DNA of 33,941 nt from Pirellula sp. (GTDB taxonomy: Bacteria; Planctomycetota; Planctomycetia; Pirellulales; Pirellulaceae). A program made the translations under genes and the position numbers. The DNA is taken from the NCBI GenBank assembly GCA_025459355.1, contig JALOQS010000073.1:1-33941 (forward strand), read 5' to 3'. This document shows, in pieces, positions 7,462-14,209 of this stretch. Each line of letters opens with the position of its first letter. Within the stretch, counting starts at the first letter, position 1. Below the pieces are notes generated by a model. The model was not told where the DNA came from and made no database searches. It was given only the letters and a program-made list of their open reading frames with translations.

Positions 7462-7486
7462 GAACACGGGCTTTTGGCCCGCGTTC
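7462..7486. other. GC-rich hairpin next to the iterons
   Basis: Arms GAACACGGGC (7462-7471) and GCCCGCGTTC (7477-7486) pair with one mismatch around a 5-nt loop. No T-run follows on the plus strand, so it is not a normal terminator. A short A/T-richer stretch (7441-7460) separates it from the iterons, which fits an origin layout. Confidence 0.5.
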
Positions 7487-7515
7487 TCTGGGCAAAAAAC
7501 AAAGAGGCAAAACCG

Positions 7516-7692
7516 ATGCAAATTACCATCACGCTAACGACTCCCCCAAGCTACCCGCCACCCGAGCCGGACCAATGGCAGCGGCTACGGAAGGTCCTTA
7601 AAGCCCTTTTGAGAATTCACGGACTCAGATGTATCGACATTCGGCGAGAGGATACAGATAGCTCGGTACGCACAGAGGAACCAAAACAATGA
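7516..7692 (+). CDS. Small hypothetical protein, 58 aa
   Basis: Starts MQITITLTTPPSYPPPEP after a purine-rich AAAGAGG and ends in an ATGA overlap with the next gene. It has a Pro-rich N-terminus followed by a basic helix (WQRLRKVLKALLRIHGL) and an acidic end. Placed between the iterons and the terminase-like gene. No family recognised. Translational coupling and ribosome binding site are the main support. Confidence 0.62.
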   Translation: MQITITLTTPPSYPPPEPDQWQRLRKVLKALLRIHGLRCIDIRREDTDSSVRTEEPKQ

Positions 7693-8294
7693 GCGATGAA
7701 CAAAAACCCAAGCGAAACTCTATCCACAGGGAAAAACTGCACCGATGCACGCGGCAACGTCAGGAACGGTTGGAAAAAGTCGCCGATTACTACTTGAAGG
7801 GAAAGAGTTTTCGAACGATCGGTGAACTTGTCGGAATCAGCCACTCTCAAATTCAGCGCGACGTAAGCTTGTGCAAGCAGGAATGGGCCAAAGCAACTGC
7901 TCTTGGCATTCGAGCCTTGGCAAACAAAGAGTTGGCCAAATTGGATCAAGTCGAGGCCGAAGCATGGAGAGCCTGGGAGCGATCCCAAGCCAAGTTAACC
8001 GAAACCCTTCGGGAGCGAATCGAATCTACAGAAGGCTCGACACTAAAACGAGGCAAGCGAACAAAGCAGAGCCCGGGCGACCCCGCATTTTTACAACTCG
8101 CATTACAGTGCATTAATCAGCGACTCAGGATCTTCGAGTTGATGCGAGCCGATGGCGGCGATGCGGATGACATCGTTGTCGAGGCCGTCGAAGTCATTGT
8201 CAAGAACCGCGAGGAGGCTCAGGGCATGTTGACTTATGAGCAGTTCCGAAAGATGGCAGACGATGCAGATTCCAAGAAAGGTGGTGACAAGTGA
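7689..8294 (+). CDS. HTH protein resembling phage terminase small subunits, 201 aa
   Basis: The N-terminal part is basic with a helix-turn-helix at YYLKGKSFRTIGELVGISHS followed by QIQRDV, like the DNA-recognition domain of many phage terminase small subunits and Homeodomain-like proteins. A long helical middle (LANKELAKLDQVEAEAWRAW) is a likely oligomerisation coiled coil, and the C-terminal 50 residues are acidic. The size also fits terminase small subunits. No large terminase gene is in the element, so if the assignment is right it would act by redirecting a helper phage's packaging, as terS does in phage-inducible islands. Alternative: a plain transcriptional regulator. Confidence 0.6.
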   Translation: MSDEQKPKRNSIHREKLHRCTRQRQERLEKVADYYLKGKSFRTIGELVGISHSQIQRDVSLCKQEWAKATALGIRALANKELAKLDQVEAEAWRAWERSQAKLTETLRERIESTEGSTLKRGKRTKQSPGDPAFLQLALQCINQRLRIFELMRADGGDADDIVVEAVEVIVKNREEAQGMLTYEQFRKMADDADSKKGGDK

Positions 8295-10210
8295 CAATTA
8301 CCATTGCCAGCCAGCCGGTCCTAGTCGATCACGACGGGAGCTTGCAAGCTTGGGTCGACACCTTCCTGAAGACGTGTGACCAAGATCAGTTTTGGACGCC
8401 GGAACCGTGGTTACGATCCTCCGGCGATTTTAAGGATGATGACAGCCTTTTCGAATCAAACTTGCCTCAGTTGCCACCAATCAAGCTCGGTTGTGTTCAA
8501 TGGCCTGCCGTAGGCTGCTATCGTTTTGCTCGTGGATTGTTTGCGGTCGATCGAGTTGCTTTGCGAGGCATTACCGAAGCAGCTTGGGGCGTAGCTTGGA
8601 ACACAGACGGGACGTTCCCTATCGGTTGGACGCAATCCGCGACTAATGCAGTCTCAGTACTCATCCAAAGAGGGGTGATACCTGAAGACAATTTTGCGAT
8701 TCGAATGCATCCGCTACCGCCGATCCAAGTCAGTAATGATTGCTGGATTATCCGGCTCGTGGATGCAAGGTATTACCTGAGAGCGTCCATTGGACGGCTA
8801 CAACCCGCACCGACTTGGCAGTCTTTGTTTGCGTCAAGTGCTAGTCGATACAACGTGCTGAACATATCGAATCCTGCCTCAGTGGGATATAACCCTCCAC
8901 CGATTGAAGCTTTGACGCCCGATGGTGCCTTTTTTCGTTGCCGCACAGTGCCGGAAGCGTTGATGATTGATGCGGCCGTTTTCACTCTGGGTTGGCGTCC
9001 GGTTGTACCATGCCGACAAACCAGCGGCGCGGTCGTAGATGTTGTGGCACAAGGGCCGACAGCCGCGAGTATTACGCGGGCCTCGTTGCTTAGTTTACCG
9101 AGCATCACAGGCGGATGGTCAACCGTTAGAACTTTGCCGAGATCGTTCATTATGACGTTTCATCAGGCTTGGTCATTCTACGGCCAAATGTACAAGCGAA
9201 TCGTAAAGTCAGACCCGACGGCGACTAACCGGCATGGGGCTGGTTTGAATACGCAATGCACACTGTTGAATCATGTTCAAGTTGACTCCAACGGGTTTCA
9301 TACGCTCGAGCCTAACTCTTTGGCATTAAGTGCCTTCGCAGACTACATCTACCTGCTGCACCTTCAATCGAACGGGTGGAATCAGCACGAGCATTCAATA
9401 GCGATACCAGGATTGATTGAAATTGTTCCTAGTGGTCACGATGACTATATCGAATGGGACTGTTCTACATCCGGGCCGGTCACGAGGGTAAAGTCCCTTC
9501 CGAATACGTTCATGCCTCGGTGTCTGTTCCCGCAGCATGCAGTGCCGAGTGCGCCGCAATCCGAGTACGCTTGGTGGTATTCAACTCACGATCAGACAAT
9601 GGCAGCAATTGCCTTAAATGACTCCGAACCGGGCGTATGGGACCAAGACAACGAAGCATGGCAGAAACAGTTCACGAGTGTTCAGCTAGTAGACAGCGGG
9701 CTGTTATTGCCAAACGCTACACCGACTACCAAACTAGCCTTTGCAGGGGTTAAAGCTCTAGTTGCTCGCAAGAGCGCGATCAAGGCTGGCGAAAGCTTGC
9801 TGGTTCACTTCGTCAATCAGATTGTGTTTAAGCTGGTCGATGGCGTAACGCCAAACGCTCCGAAAGTCCCTGTTTTTGAAATCTTCCGAGGATGGGTTAT
9901 TGGTGAATCCTCGACACAAAATCGAGAGGTGATTTTTAGCTGTGAATTAGTCACGACGGAGGCGGACACCAATTCTCCCTACGCGGGGGTTAAGTATGCG
10001 TCTGGTACTGTAATTTGGGCTACAGAGCCAGATTTGATCGGTGAAGTGATTGATGCCTACGACCATTGGTGCATTCTCGATCTAAGCCCTTCTGCACACG
10101 AAGGGCAGCGAATGATTGCAAGCTGGGGTGTTGCCGATTCAACCGCCAGCGGGGTACCTCCGGGAACCAAAACGCCTTTTCATTGGGGCTTAACGGACAG
10201 ATGTTGCTAA
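8291..10210 (+). CDS. Large unknown protein, 639 aa
   Basis: GTG start overlapping the previous stop (GTGA). It is the largest gene of the element and I do not recognise it. The protein is rich in Trp, Pro, Ser and beta-type segments, with no signal peptide, transmembrane helix or nucleotide-binding motif, and ends in Cys-Cys. Notable stretches are GRLQPAPTWQSLFASSASRY, the aromatic HQAWSFYGQMYKR, and a C-terminal block (EIFRGWVIGESSTQNREVIF to ATEPDLIGEVIDAYDHW). The beta-rich composition would suit a structural or surface protein, but this is only composition. It and the following 147-aa gene are adjacent on the same strand between a terminase-like gene and a recombinase promoter. Confidence 0.8.
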   Translation: MTITIASQPVLVDHDGSLQAWVDTFLKTCDQDQFWTPEPWLRSSGDFKDDDSLFESNLPQLPPIKLGCVQWPAVGCYRFARGLFAVDRVALRGITEAAWGVAWNTDGTFPIGWTQSATNAVSVLIQRGVIPEDNFAIRMHPLPPIQVSNDCWIIRLVDARYYLRASIGRLQPAPTWQSLFASSASRYNVLNISNPASVGYNPPPIEALTPDGAFFRCRTVPEALMIDAAVFTLGWRPVVPCRQTSGAVVDVVAQGPTAASITRASLLSLPSITGGWSTVRTLPRSFIMTFHQAWSFYGQMYKRIVKSDPTATNRHGAGLNTQCTLLNHVQVDSNGFHTLEPNSLALSAFADYIYLLHLQSNGWNQHEHSIAIPGLIEIVPSGHDDYIEWDCSTSGPVTRVKSLPNTFMPRCLFPQHAVPSAPQSEYAWWYSTHDQTMAAIALNDSEPGVWDQDNEAWQKQFTSVQLVDSGLLLPNATPTTKLAFAGVKALVARKSAIKAGESLLVHFVNQIVFKLVDGVTPNAPKVPVFEIFRGWVIGESSTQNREVIFSCELVTTEADTNSPYAGVKYASGTVIWATEPDLIGEVIDAYDHWCILDLSPSAHEGQRMIASWGVADSTASGVPPGTKTPFHWGLTDRCC

Positions 10211-10231
10211 CCATTTTATTTGAGAAATACC

Positions 10232-10675
10232 ATGAGTAATGACCCATTCCTACGAGAGCAAAACAAACAAGGCTTTGTTGGGCGCGTAGAAACCAAGCTA
10301 GATCAGTTGCCTATTGCAAAGTTGCAGAAGTTGCATGAGTACGCATTTTCGGCGATCACCAAAACGACTAAGGGTGAATACTCGTGTAAAGTTCATCTGT
10401 GGGAGTTTGTTCCTAGGCAAGCAACTCTTGTCCCTTATCAGTTGGGATTTGTTGATCTCCAGTGTCCGCATGATTCGGTTGAAGCGATCAACGCGGATGT
10501 GCTGCTAGAGGAGTTTGAGCTTTTCACAATCGTTACGGCTCAACTGGGGCGGCTCAAGGTGGCCGGTCTTCACGCCGTGTTTTCCAAGAACGAAAACTCA
10601 GTTGGGTGCATGCTTCGAATTCAATTCACGGCAATCAAGCAAAACGAAATCACGTTCAACATGATGGGGATGTAA
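10232..10675 (+). CDS. Unknown protein, 147 aa
   Basis: Follows the 639-aa gene by 21 bp, most likely in the same transcript. Start at the ATG at 10232 (an in-frame TTG at 10220 is possible). The N-terminal half is helical and basic (KLDQLPIAKLQKLHEYAF). The rest alternates short beta-like segments (YSCKVHLWEFVPRQATLVP). No family recognised. Pairing with the 639-aa protein suggests a joint role. Confidence 0.72.
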   Translation: MSNDPFLREQNKQGFVGRVETKLDQLPIAKLQKLHEYAFSAITKTTKGEYSCKVHLWEFVPRQATLVPYQLGFVDLQCPHDSVEAINADVLLEEFELFTIVTAQLGRLKVAGLHAVFSKNENSVGCMLRIQFTAIKQNEITFNMMGM

Positions 10676-10750
10676 TCCGTGATGTGGACACGACCGCACG
10701 GTGTTGTACATGGAAGTCAGAAAAAAAAGATATTTTTTGTCATGGCCGGC

Positions 10751-10779
10751 TTGTCAAATAACAAGCATAGGTATATCAT
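10751..10779 (+). promoter_or_regulatory. Sigma70-type promoter of the serine recombinase, with inverted repeat
   Basis: TTGTCA (10751-10756) and TATCAT (10774-10779) are separated by 17 bp, 35 bp before the ATG at 10814. The -35 lies in an inverted repeat CTTGT/ACAAG (10750-10754 and 10761-10765), a possible operator. AAGGA follows as ribosome binding site. Confidence 0.65.
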
Positions 10780-10813
10780 CTACTTGTCACCCAACAATTA
10801 AGGATAACCCGCC

Positions 10814-11494
10814 ATGAAATCAGCCGTAGCCTACATCCGAGTCTCGACCGACGACCAAGCCAACGAAGGGGTATCACTCGATGCCCAGGAAGCCAAGATT
10901 AAGGCTTGGGCACTCCTTAACGATTACACGCTCGATCAAGTGTTTGTTGATGCGGGCTTGTCGGGTGGCAGAGCGGACAACCGCCCGGGCCTGCAAGCAG
11001 CACTCCAAGCCGCATGTAAAACAGGCGCGGCTCTTGTGGTCTACTCGCTAAGCCGTTTGGCTAGATCAACTCGGGACACGATCGCAATTAGCGAACGACT
11101 CGACAAAGCTGGTGGCGACCTAATTTCACTAAGCGAGAAACTTGATACGAGCAGCGCAAGCGGAAAGATGATCTTTCGTTTGATGGCCGTCTTGTCGGAG
11201 TTTGAACGCGATCAGATCTCCGAACGAACTAAAATGGCCTTAGGGTACAAGAAATCATGCGGAGAGCGAGTAGGGACAATCCCGTATGGGTACGACCTAG
11301 ACACGGATGGAGTCAGCTTGGTTCCCAATGAAATTGAGCAACAAACTATTTGGATTATCCAGGAACTACGAGCGCGTGGCTTATCGCTACGAGCGATTGC
11401 GACCGAGTTACAGAACCAGGGCAGACCAACCAAGAAAGGAAATCCAAAGTGGACCCACACGAGCGTAAAGAGCATTCTCGAGCGAGTGGCTTAG
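10814..11494 (+). CDS. Serine recombinase / resolvase, 226 aa
   Basis: Serine site-specific recombinase of the resolvase/invertase group. The catalytic Ser11 lies in AYIRVSTDDQANEG. LVVYSLSRLARSTRDTI supplies the active-site arginines, and MIFRLMAVLSEFERDQISER is the conserved region leading into the long E helix. The C-terminal part (RVGTIPYGYDLDTDG and RARGLSLRAIATELQNQG) is a short Recombinase-type DNA-binding segment with a helix-turn-helix. It is shorter than large serine integrases, so resolution of element dimers, inversion or a regulatory switch is more likely than integration. It has its own promoter and ribosome binding site (AAGGA). It is the second recombinase of the element beside the tyrosine integrase. 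Confidence 0.92.
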   Translation: MKSAVAYIRVSTDDQANEGVSLDAQEAKIKAWALLNDYTLDQVFVDAGLSGGRADNRPGLQAALQAACKTGAALVVYSLSRLARSTRDTIAISERLDKAGGDLISLSEKLDTSSASGKMIFRLMAVLSEFERDQISERTKMALGYKKSCGERVGTIPYGYDLDTDGVSLVPNEIEQQTIWIIQELRARGLSLRAIATELQNQGRPTKKGNPKWTHTSVKSILERVA

Positions 11495-11667
11495 AGTCCC
11501 TCACGACGGAGGAGCTGCTTGAGCGGCTCCGAAAAACGAATCAACAGCCGCCCATTCCTGGAAAGCAGACCTTAGGTGAATATCTGAATGAAGAAATCGA
11601 AAAAGAAGATCGACATGACGCTAGCGGACCAACTCCGCGAAGCGATGGCAGCGAGCGGCCTAACTAA
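11449..11667 (+). CDS. Possible small overlapping gene, 72 aa
   Basis: A GTG at 11449 preceded by AAAGGA (11435-11440) opens a frame that overlaps the end of the recombinase gene by 46 bp and the XRE gene by 80 bp. The product is very acidic and helical (LTTEELLERLRKTNQQ, LGEYLNEEIEKED) with a Ser/Pro-rich end. It might bridge translation of the two neighbours. The double overlap makes it doubtful. Confidence 0.35.
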   Translation: MDPHERKEHSRASGLESLTTEELLERLRKTNQQPPIPGKQTLGEYLNEEIEKEDRHDASGPTPRSDGSERPN

Positions 11668-11806
11668 CTATCGCATTTCCAAAGAGGCCGACATTGACCA
11701 AGCGGTTTTAAGCAGATTCGTTAGCGGAGAGCGAAATATCACGCTCGAGGTTGCGGATCGTATTTGCAAGCTCCTAGACTTGGAGTTCAGGAAGCGAGAA
11801 GAGTAG
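11588..11806 (+). CDS. XRE-family HTH regulator, 72 aa
   Basis: Cro/C1-type helix-turn-helix: LREAMAASGLTNYRISKEAD followed by IDQAVLSRFVSGERNITLEV is the canonical four-helix pattern with the recognition helix at QAVLSRFVSGER. The length covers just the DNA-binding domain. I keep the ATG at 11588 because AGGTGA lies 8 nt upstream; a second ATG at 11615 would give a 63-aa protein. It stands behind the serine recombinase and may repress element genes, like a lysogeny repressor or an antitoxin. No toxin partner is evident. Confidence 0.85.
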   Translation: MKKSKKKIDMTLADQLREAMAASGLTNYRISKEADIDQAVLSRFVSGERNITLEVADRICKLLDLEFRKREE

Positions 11807-11879
11807 TTTACGAAAATGGCCCCCGCGATGGTGGAACATCCGGGAGCCTTGGTCCCAAACTGTATTGGAGTTTAGAACG

Positions 11880-12197
11880 ATGGGTAAGATAACAGAAAAC
11901 ATCTCAGGCAAACACTCCGAACGTCGAATGAGACAGATTGGATGGTTGCTCCAGATGGCTGAGATAATCTCTAGTCGGCATTTTGGCATCACGCTTGATG
12001 AGCTACGGCGAGAGATGGATGAGGCGGGCGAAGCCGTTTGCGCTAGAACGGTCTACCGTTACGTGGGCTTGCTTGTGGACCTCGGTTATGTGCAACGCGA
12101 GGAGGTCTATCTAATGGACAGGCGTGCCATTCGCTATCGCTTCACCCGCAAGCTCCCTCGAACCTTGGTAGGAGCAGGCGGCGAGTGGTTCGCGTAG
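11880..12197 (+). CDS. Winged-helix transcriptional regulator, 105 aa
   Basis: ATG at 11880 after GGAG (11867-11870). The protein has an N-terminal basic stretch, then a helical region (RRMRQIGWLLQMAEIISS), a helix-turn-helix (ITLDELRREMDEAGEAVCAR) with recognition helix TVYRYVGLLVDLGYVQREE, and a beta wing with basic residues (DRRAIRYRFTRKLPR). This is the HTH_11/DeoR-type organisation. Overlaps the next gene by 13 bp. Likely an element regulator; the target is unknown. Confidence 0.8.
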   Translation: MGKITENISGKHSERRMRQIGWLLQMAEIISSRHFGITLDELRREMDEAGEAVCARTVYRYVGLLVDLGYVQREEVYLMDRRAIRYRFTRKLPRTLVGAGGEWFA

Positions 12198-12490
12198 ATC
12201 GAGCCAGTGCGATAGTCTGCTACCGCCAAAGCGTGCGTGAAGGCTTCAAGGTTCGCGTCAGGCAACTCTTTGTCGATGTTCTTGTGGGCAACTACGAAGG
12301 CGATTTCGTGATTGTTCGAAAGCAGGTCGCCTTTGATGAAGCGGAAGCGTTTCAACGTGATTGGCTAATGAATGAACGCGATGCGGTTTGCATTCTATGG
12401 CCTAGCGAAACGCTCATGCCTACCGAGTGGCGATTGGTGAACCCTGTTGACGGTTCCGCACAGGTCTTAGAGGAGCCTCACAAGGCTTAG
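12185..12490 (+). CDS. Hypothetical protein, 101 aa
   Basis: GTG start at 12185, 10 nt after GGAG, inside the end of the winged-helix gene, so the two are translationally coupled. The sequence mixes beta-like segments (VRQLFVDVLVGNYEGDFVIV) and an acidic helix (AFDEAEAFQRDWLMNE). No family recognised. It is the last gene before the tyrosine integrase. Confidence 0.65.
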   Translation: MVRVDRASAIVCYRQSVREGFKVRVRQLFVDVLVGNYEGDFVIVRKQVAFDEAEAFQRDWLMNERDAVCILWPSETLMPTEWRLVNPVDGSAQVLEEPHKA

Positions 12491-12579
12491 GTAGATTCCG
12501 GTCGAGTCAGGAGCGTCGATCATCAATTAACCGGCCATGCGTCTCGGAGTGGGCGTATGGCCTTTCAGGAAGTTATTCT

Positions 12580-14118
12580 ATGGCGGTGTACAAGCGATCA
12601 GGCGGAAAGACTTACTACTTCAATTACTACGATGAGAATGGTAAGCGACGTTTCAAGAGCACTGGGACGACTGACAAGCGAGCTGCCGAAGATATTGCGT
12701 CAAAGCACAAGACCGATGCGGCACTTCGTAAGCATTCGATCATTGATACAAAGGCGGAAGCCGCTCAAGATCTCTTGAACACAAAGATTGCCCCTCACGT
12801 CAAGGACTACGAGCAGTCGATGCGTAGCCGCAACGTGACTGAGAAGCATATTGAAACATCCATTGGTATGCTTGATAGGCTTATCGACTCAAGGGGTATC
12901 AAGACTCTTGAAGACTTTACCGGTGAAGCTGTTCAGGCTTTCATTGACGGGCTTGCAAATGCTGGAAGGGCTAACCGAACCATTCAATCGCACTTGCAAG
13001 CGATAAGGGCGTTTAGCAAGTGGCTGTTGAAAGCGAAGCGGATTCAGTTGGATCCTCTTGTTTCGATCGAGAAGCCAAAGTCATCCGGCGAAACGTCACT
13101 ATCGAGACGAGCTCTAACCCACGATGAGTGGACGTTGCTTGATGCGTATGTGCGATCATCACCAACAAGCTACGGAATGACAGGGCAAGAAAGGGCCTTG
13201 TTGTATGCCACCGCAATTCAGACTGGGCTCAGGGCCAATGAGTTGCGATCGATTCTGCGGGCGCATATGAATCTCACCGGAAAACAACCGTCCATTCTGG
13301 TTGAGGCGAAGAACACTAAGAACCGAAAGACCGCGAGGCAATACATTCAGCCTGAATTGGCGTCGGAGCTTTTAACTTTGACGGCGAAGAAGTTGGCGGG
13401 AGCGGCCGTGTTCCCGATGCCAAGTAAGTTCGATGTGGCCGACATGCTACGGAAAGACATTCTCAACGCTCGCGATCAGTGGCTTTCCACCTTTAAGGAA
13501 CCTCAAGCCAGGATCGAAGCCGAGGCGAGCGACTTCCTTCAGGTGCGAAACAGCCTCGGGCAGGTGGTAGACTTCCATTGTCTGAGGCATACGACCGCAA
13601 CTTGGCTCATTGAGGCGGGCGCCGACCCGAAGACCGTACAGAGCGTTTTGAGGCACTCTACGATAAAATTAACCCTCGATACTTACGGGCATCTCTTCCC
13701 CGGCCAGGAGGCTCAAGCGGTCGCAATGATCCGGCATCGGTTTAGCGACCCGCTCAGGGCGACAGGGACGGAAACCACTGGCACCATATTGGCACCGTTG
13801 GGACGCGAAACAGTGCCAATTCGTGCGAAACTGTGCGAGTCAGGCGAAAGCAGCCAACTGGCGAAAACCATAAAAAAACCCCTGGTTTCTCAAGAAAAAC
13901 CAGAGGTTTTATCGAATGAGAGTGCTGGGACTCGAACCCAGGACCAACGGATTAAAAGTCCGTTGCTCTACCGACTGAGCTACACTCTCCCGTTTTTTCT
14001 GCTACCGCACGGCTTTTCCGGCCACCTCGCGGCTTTTTCCGCCGCCAGACTGCGTCCGCCTCAAGATAACCATTCCCGACGACCAACCATTTCGATCAGC
14101 ACCGGGAATCTATCTTAA
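12580..14118 (+). CDS. Tyrosine integrase of the tRNA-Lys element; C-terminus crosses the attachment core
   Basis: Lambda-type integrase, 512 aa as read here. Residues 1-55 form the arm-binding region (MAVYKRSGGKTYYFNYYDEN), about 75-175 the SAM-like core-binding domain, and the rest the catalytic domain with Arg218 (TGLRANEL), His333 and Arg336 (HCLRH), His359 (LRHST) and Tyr369 (LDTYGHLF). The ATG follows AGGAAG. Odd: codons 447-461 read antisense through the tRNA-Lys 3' half (SAGTRTQDQRIKSP), and residues 462-512 are encoded by host DNA. In the excised circle the frame would instead continue 46 codons into 2624-2762, giving 507 residues ending with the A-W-P tail. The mRNA also runs antisense over the tRNA and its terminator. 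Confidence 0.93.
   Translation: MAVYKRSGGKTYYFNYYDENGKRRFKSTGTTDKRAAEDIASKHKTDAALRKHSIIDTKAEAAQDLLNTKIAPHVKDYEQSMRSRNVTEKHIETSIGMLDRLIDSRGIKTLEDFTGEAVQAFIDGLANAGRANRTIQSHLQAIRAFSKWLLKAKRIQLDPLVSIEKPKSSGETSLSRRALTHDEWTLLDAYVRSSPTSYGMTGQERALLYATAIQTGLRANELRSILRAHMNLTGKQPSILVEAKNTKNRKTARQYIQPELASELLTLTAKKLAGAAVFPMPSKFDVADMLRKDILNARDQWLSTFKEPQARIEAEASDFLQVRNSLGQVVDFHCLRHTTATWLIEAGADPKTVQSVLRHSTIKLTLDTYGHLFPGQEAQAVAMIRHRFSDPLRATGTETTGTILAPLGRETVPIRAKLCESGESSQLAKTIKKPLVSQEKPEVLSNESAGTRTQDQRIKSPLLYRLSYTLPFFLLPHGFSGHLAAFSAARLRPPQDNHSRRPTISISTGNLS
13779..13795. repeat. Candidate integrase arm-type site (right)
   Basis: Second copy of TGGCACCATATTGGCAC, identical to 2661-2677, lying 122 bp before the right core inside the integrase gene. 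An inverted hexamer GTGCCA follows at 13813-13818. These are candidates for binding by the integrase N-terminal domain. Confidence 0.55.
13872..13909 (-). terminator. tRNA-Lys terminator carried by the element
   Basis: On the minus strand, CCTCTGGTTT and AAACCAGGGG form a 10-bp stem (one G-T pair) and T7 follows, 8 nt after the tRNA 3' end. The sequence lies on the element side of the core and also encodes integrase residues (KKPLVSQEKPEVL) on the plus strand. So the element brings its own terminator for the tRNA it interrupts. Confidence 0.8.
13917..13962. repeat. Right attachment core (46 bp) within tRNA-Lys
   Basis: Identical to 2578-2623. Covers the tRNA from the discriminator base through the T arm, variable loop, anticodon loop and part of the anticodon stem, so integration restores a whole tRNA at this end. 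Confidence 0.93.
13917..13989 (-). tRNA. tRNA-Lys (anticodon UUU)
   Basis: Complete cloverleaf on the minus strand, 73 nt including the discriminator A. Acceptor stem GAGAGTG/CACTCTC, D arm GCTC/GAGC, anticodon stem ACGGA/TCCGT with loop CTTTTAA (anticodon TTT at 13954-13956), T arm CTGGG/CCCAG with TTCGAGT loop. CCA is not encoded. It is the integration target of the element, whose sequence supplies its 3' half and terminator. Confidence 0.97.
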
Positions 14119-14209
14119 TCAACGTGACCGCAAAACCTAAATCCAGTAAACTGACTGCCCATGTTTCGCCCAACGACGTTTATGACTAGCCTCACCGGAC
14201 AAAGGTTCT

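Larger units (their letters stand above)
2578..13962. mobile_element. Integrative element in tRNA-Lys, about 11.3 kb
   Basis: The element is delimited by 46-bp perfect direct repeats, the right one being the 3' half of an intact tRNA-Lys gene and the left one an isolated remnant. Excision by recombination between them would release an 11,339-bp circle and leave the tRNA intact. Content in order: unknown 270-aa gene, two or three small HTH/excisionase-like genes, prim-pol, RepA-like ATPase, winged-helix gene, iterons, terminase-small-like HTH gene, 639-aa and 147-aa unknowns, serine recombinase, XRE and wHTH regulators, tyrosine integrase. No capsid, tail or large terminase gene is recognisable, so I read it as a satellite or small integrative replicating element. 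Confidence 0.88.

Noticed and set aside
12557-12778. 73-aa frame overlapping the integrase start
   Set aside because: It is in another frame of the well-supported integrase and has no family-like features.
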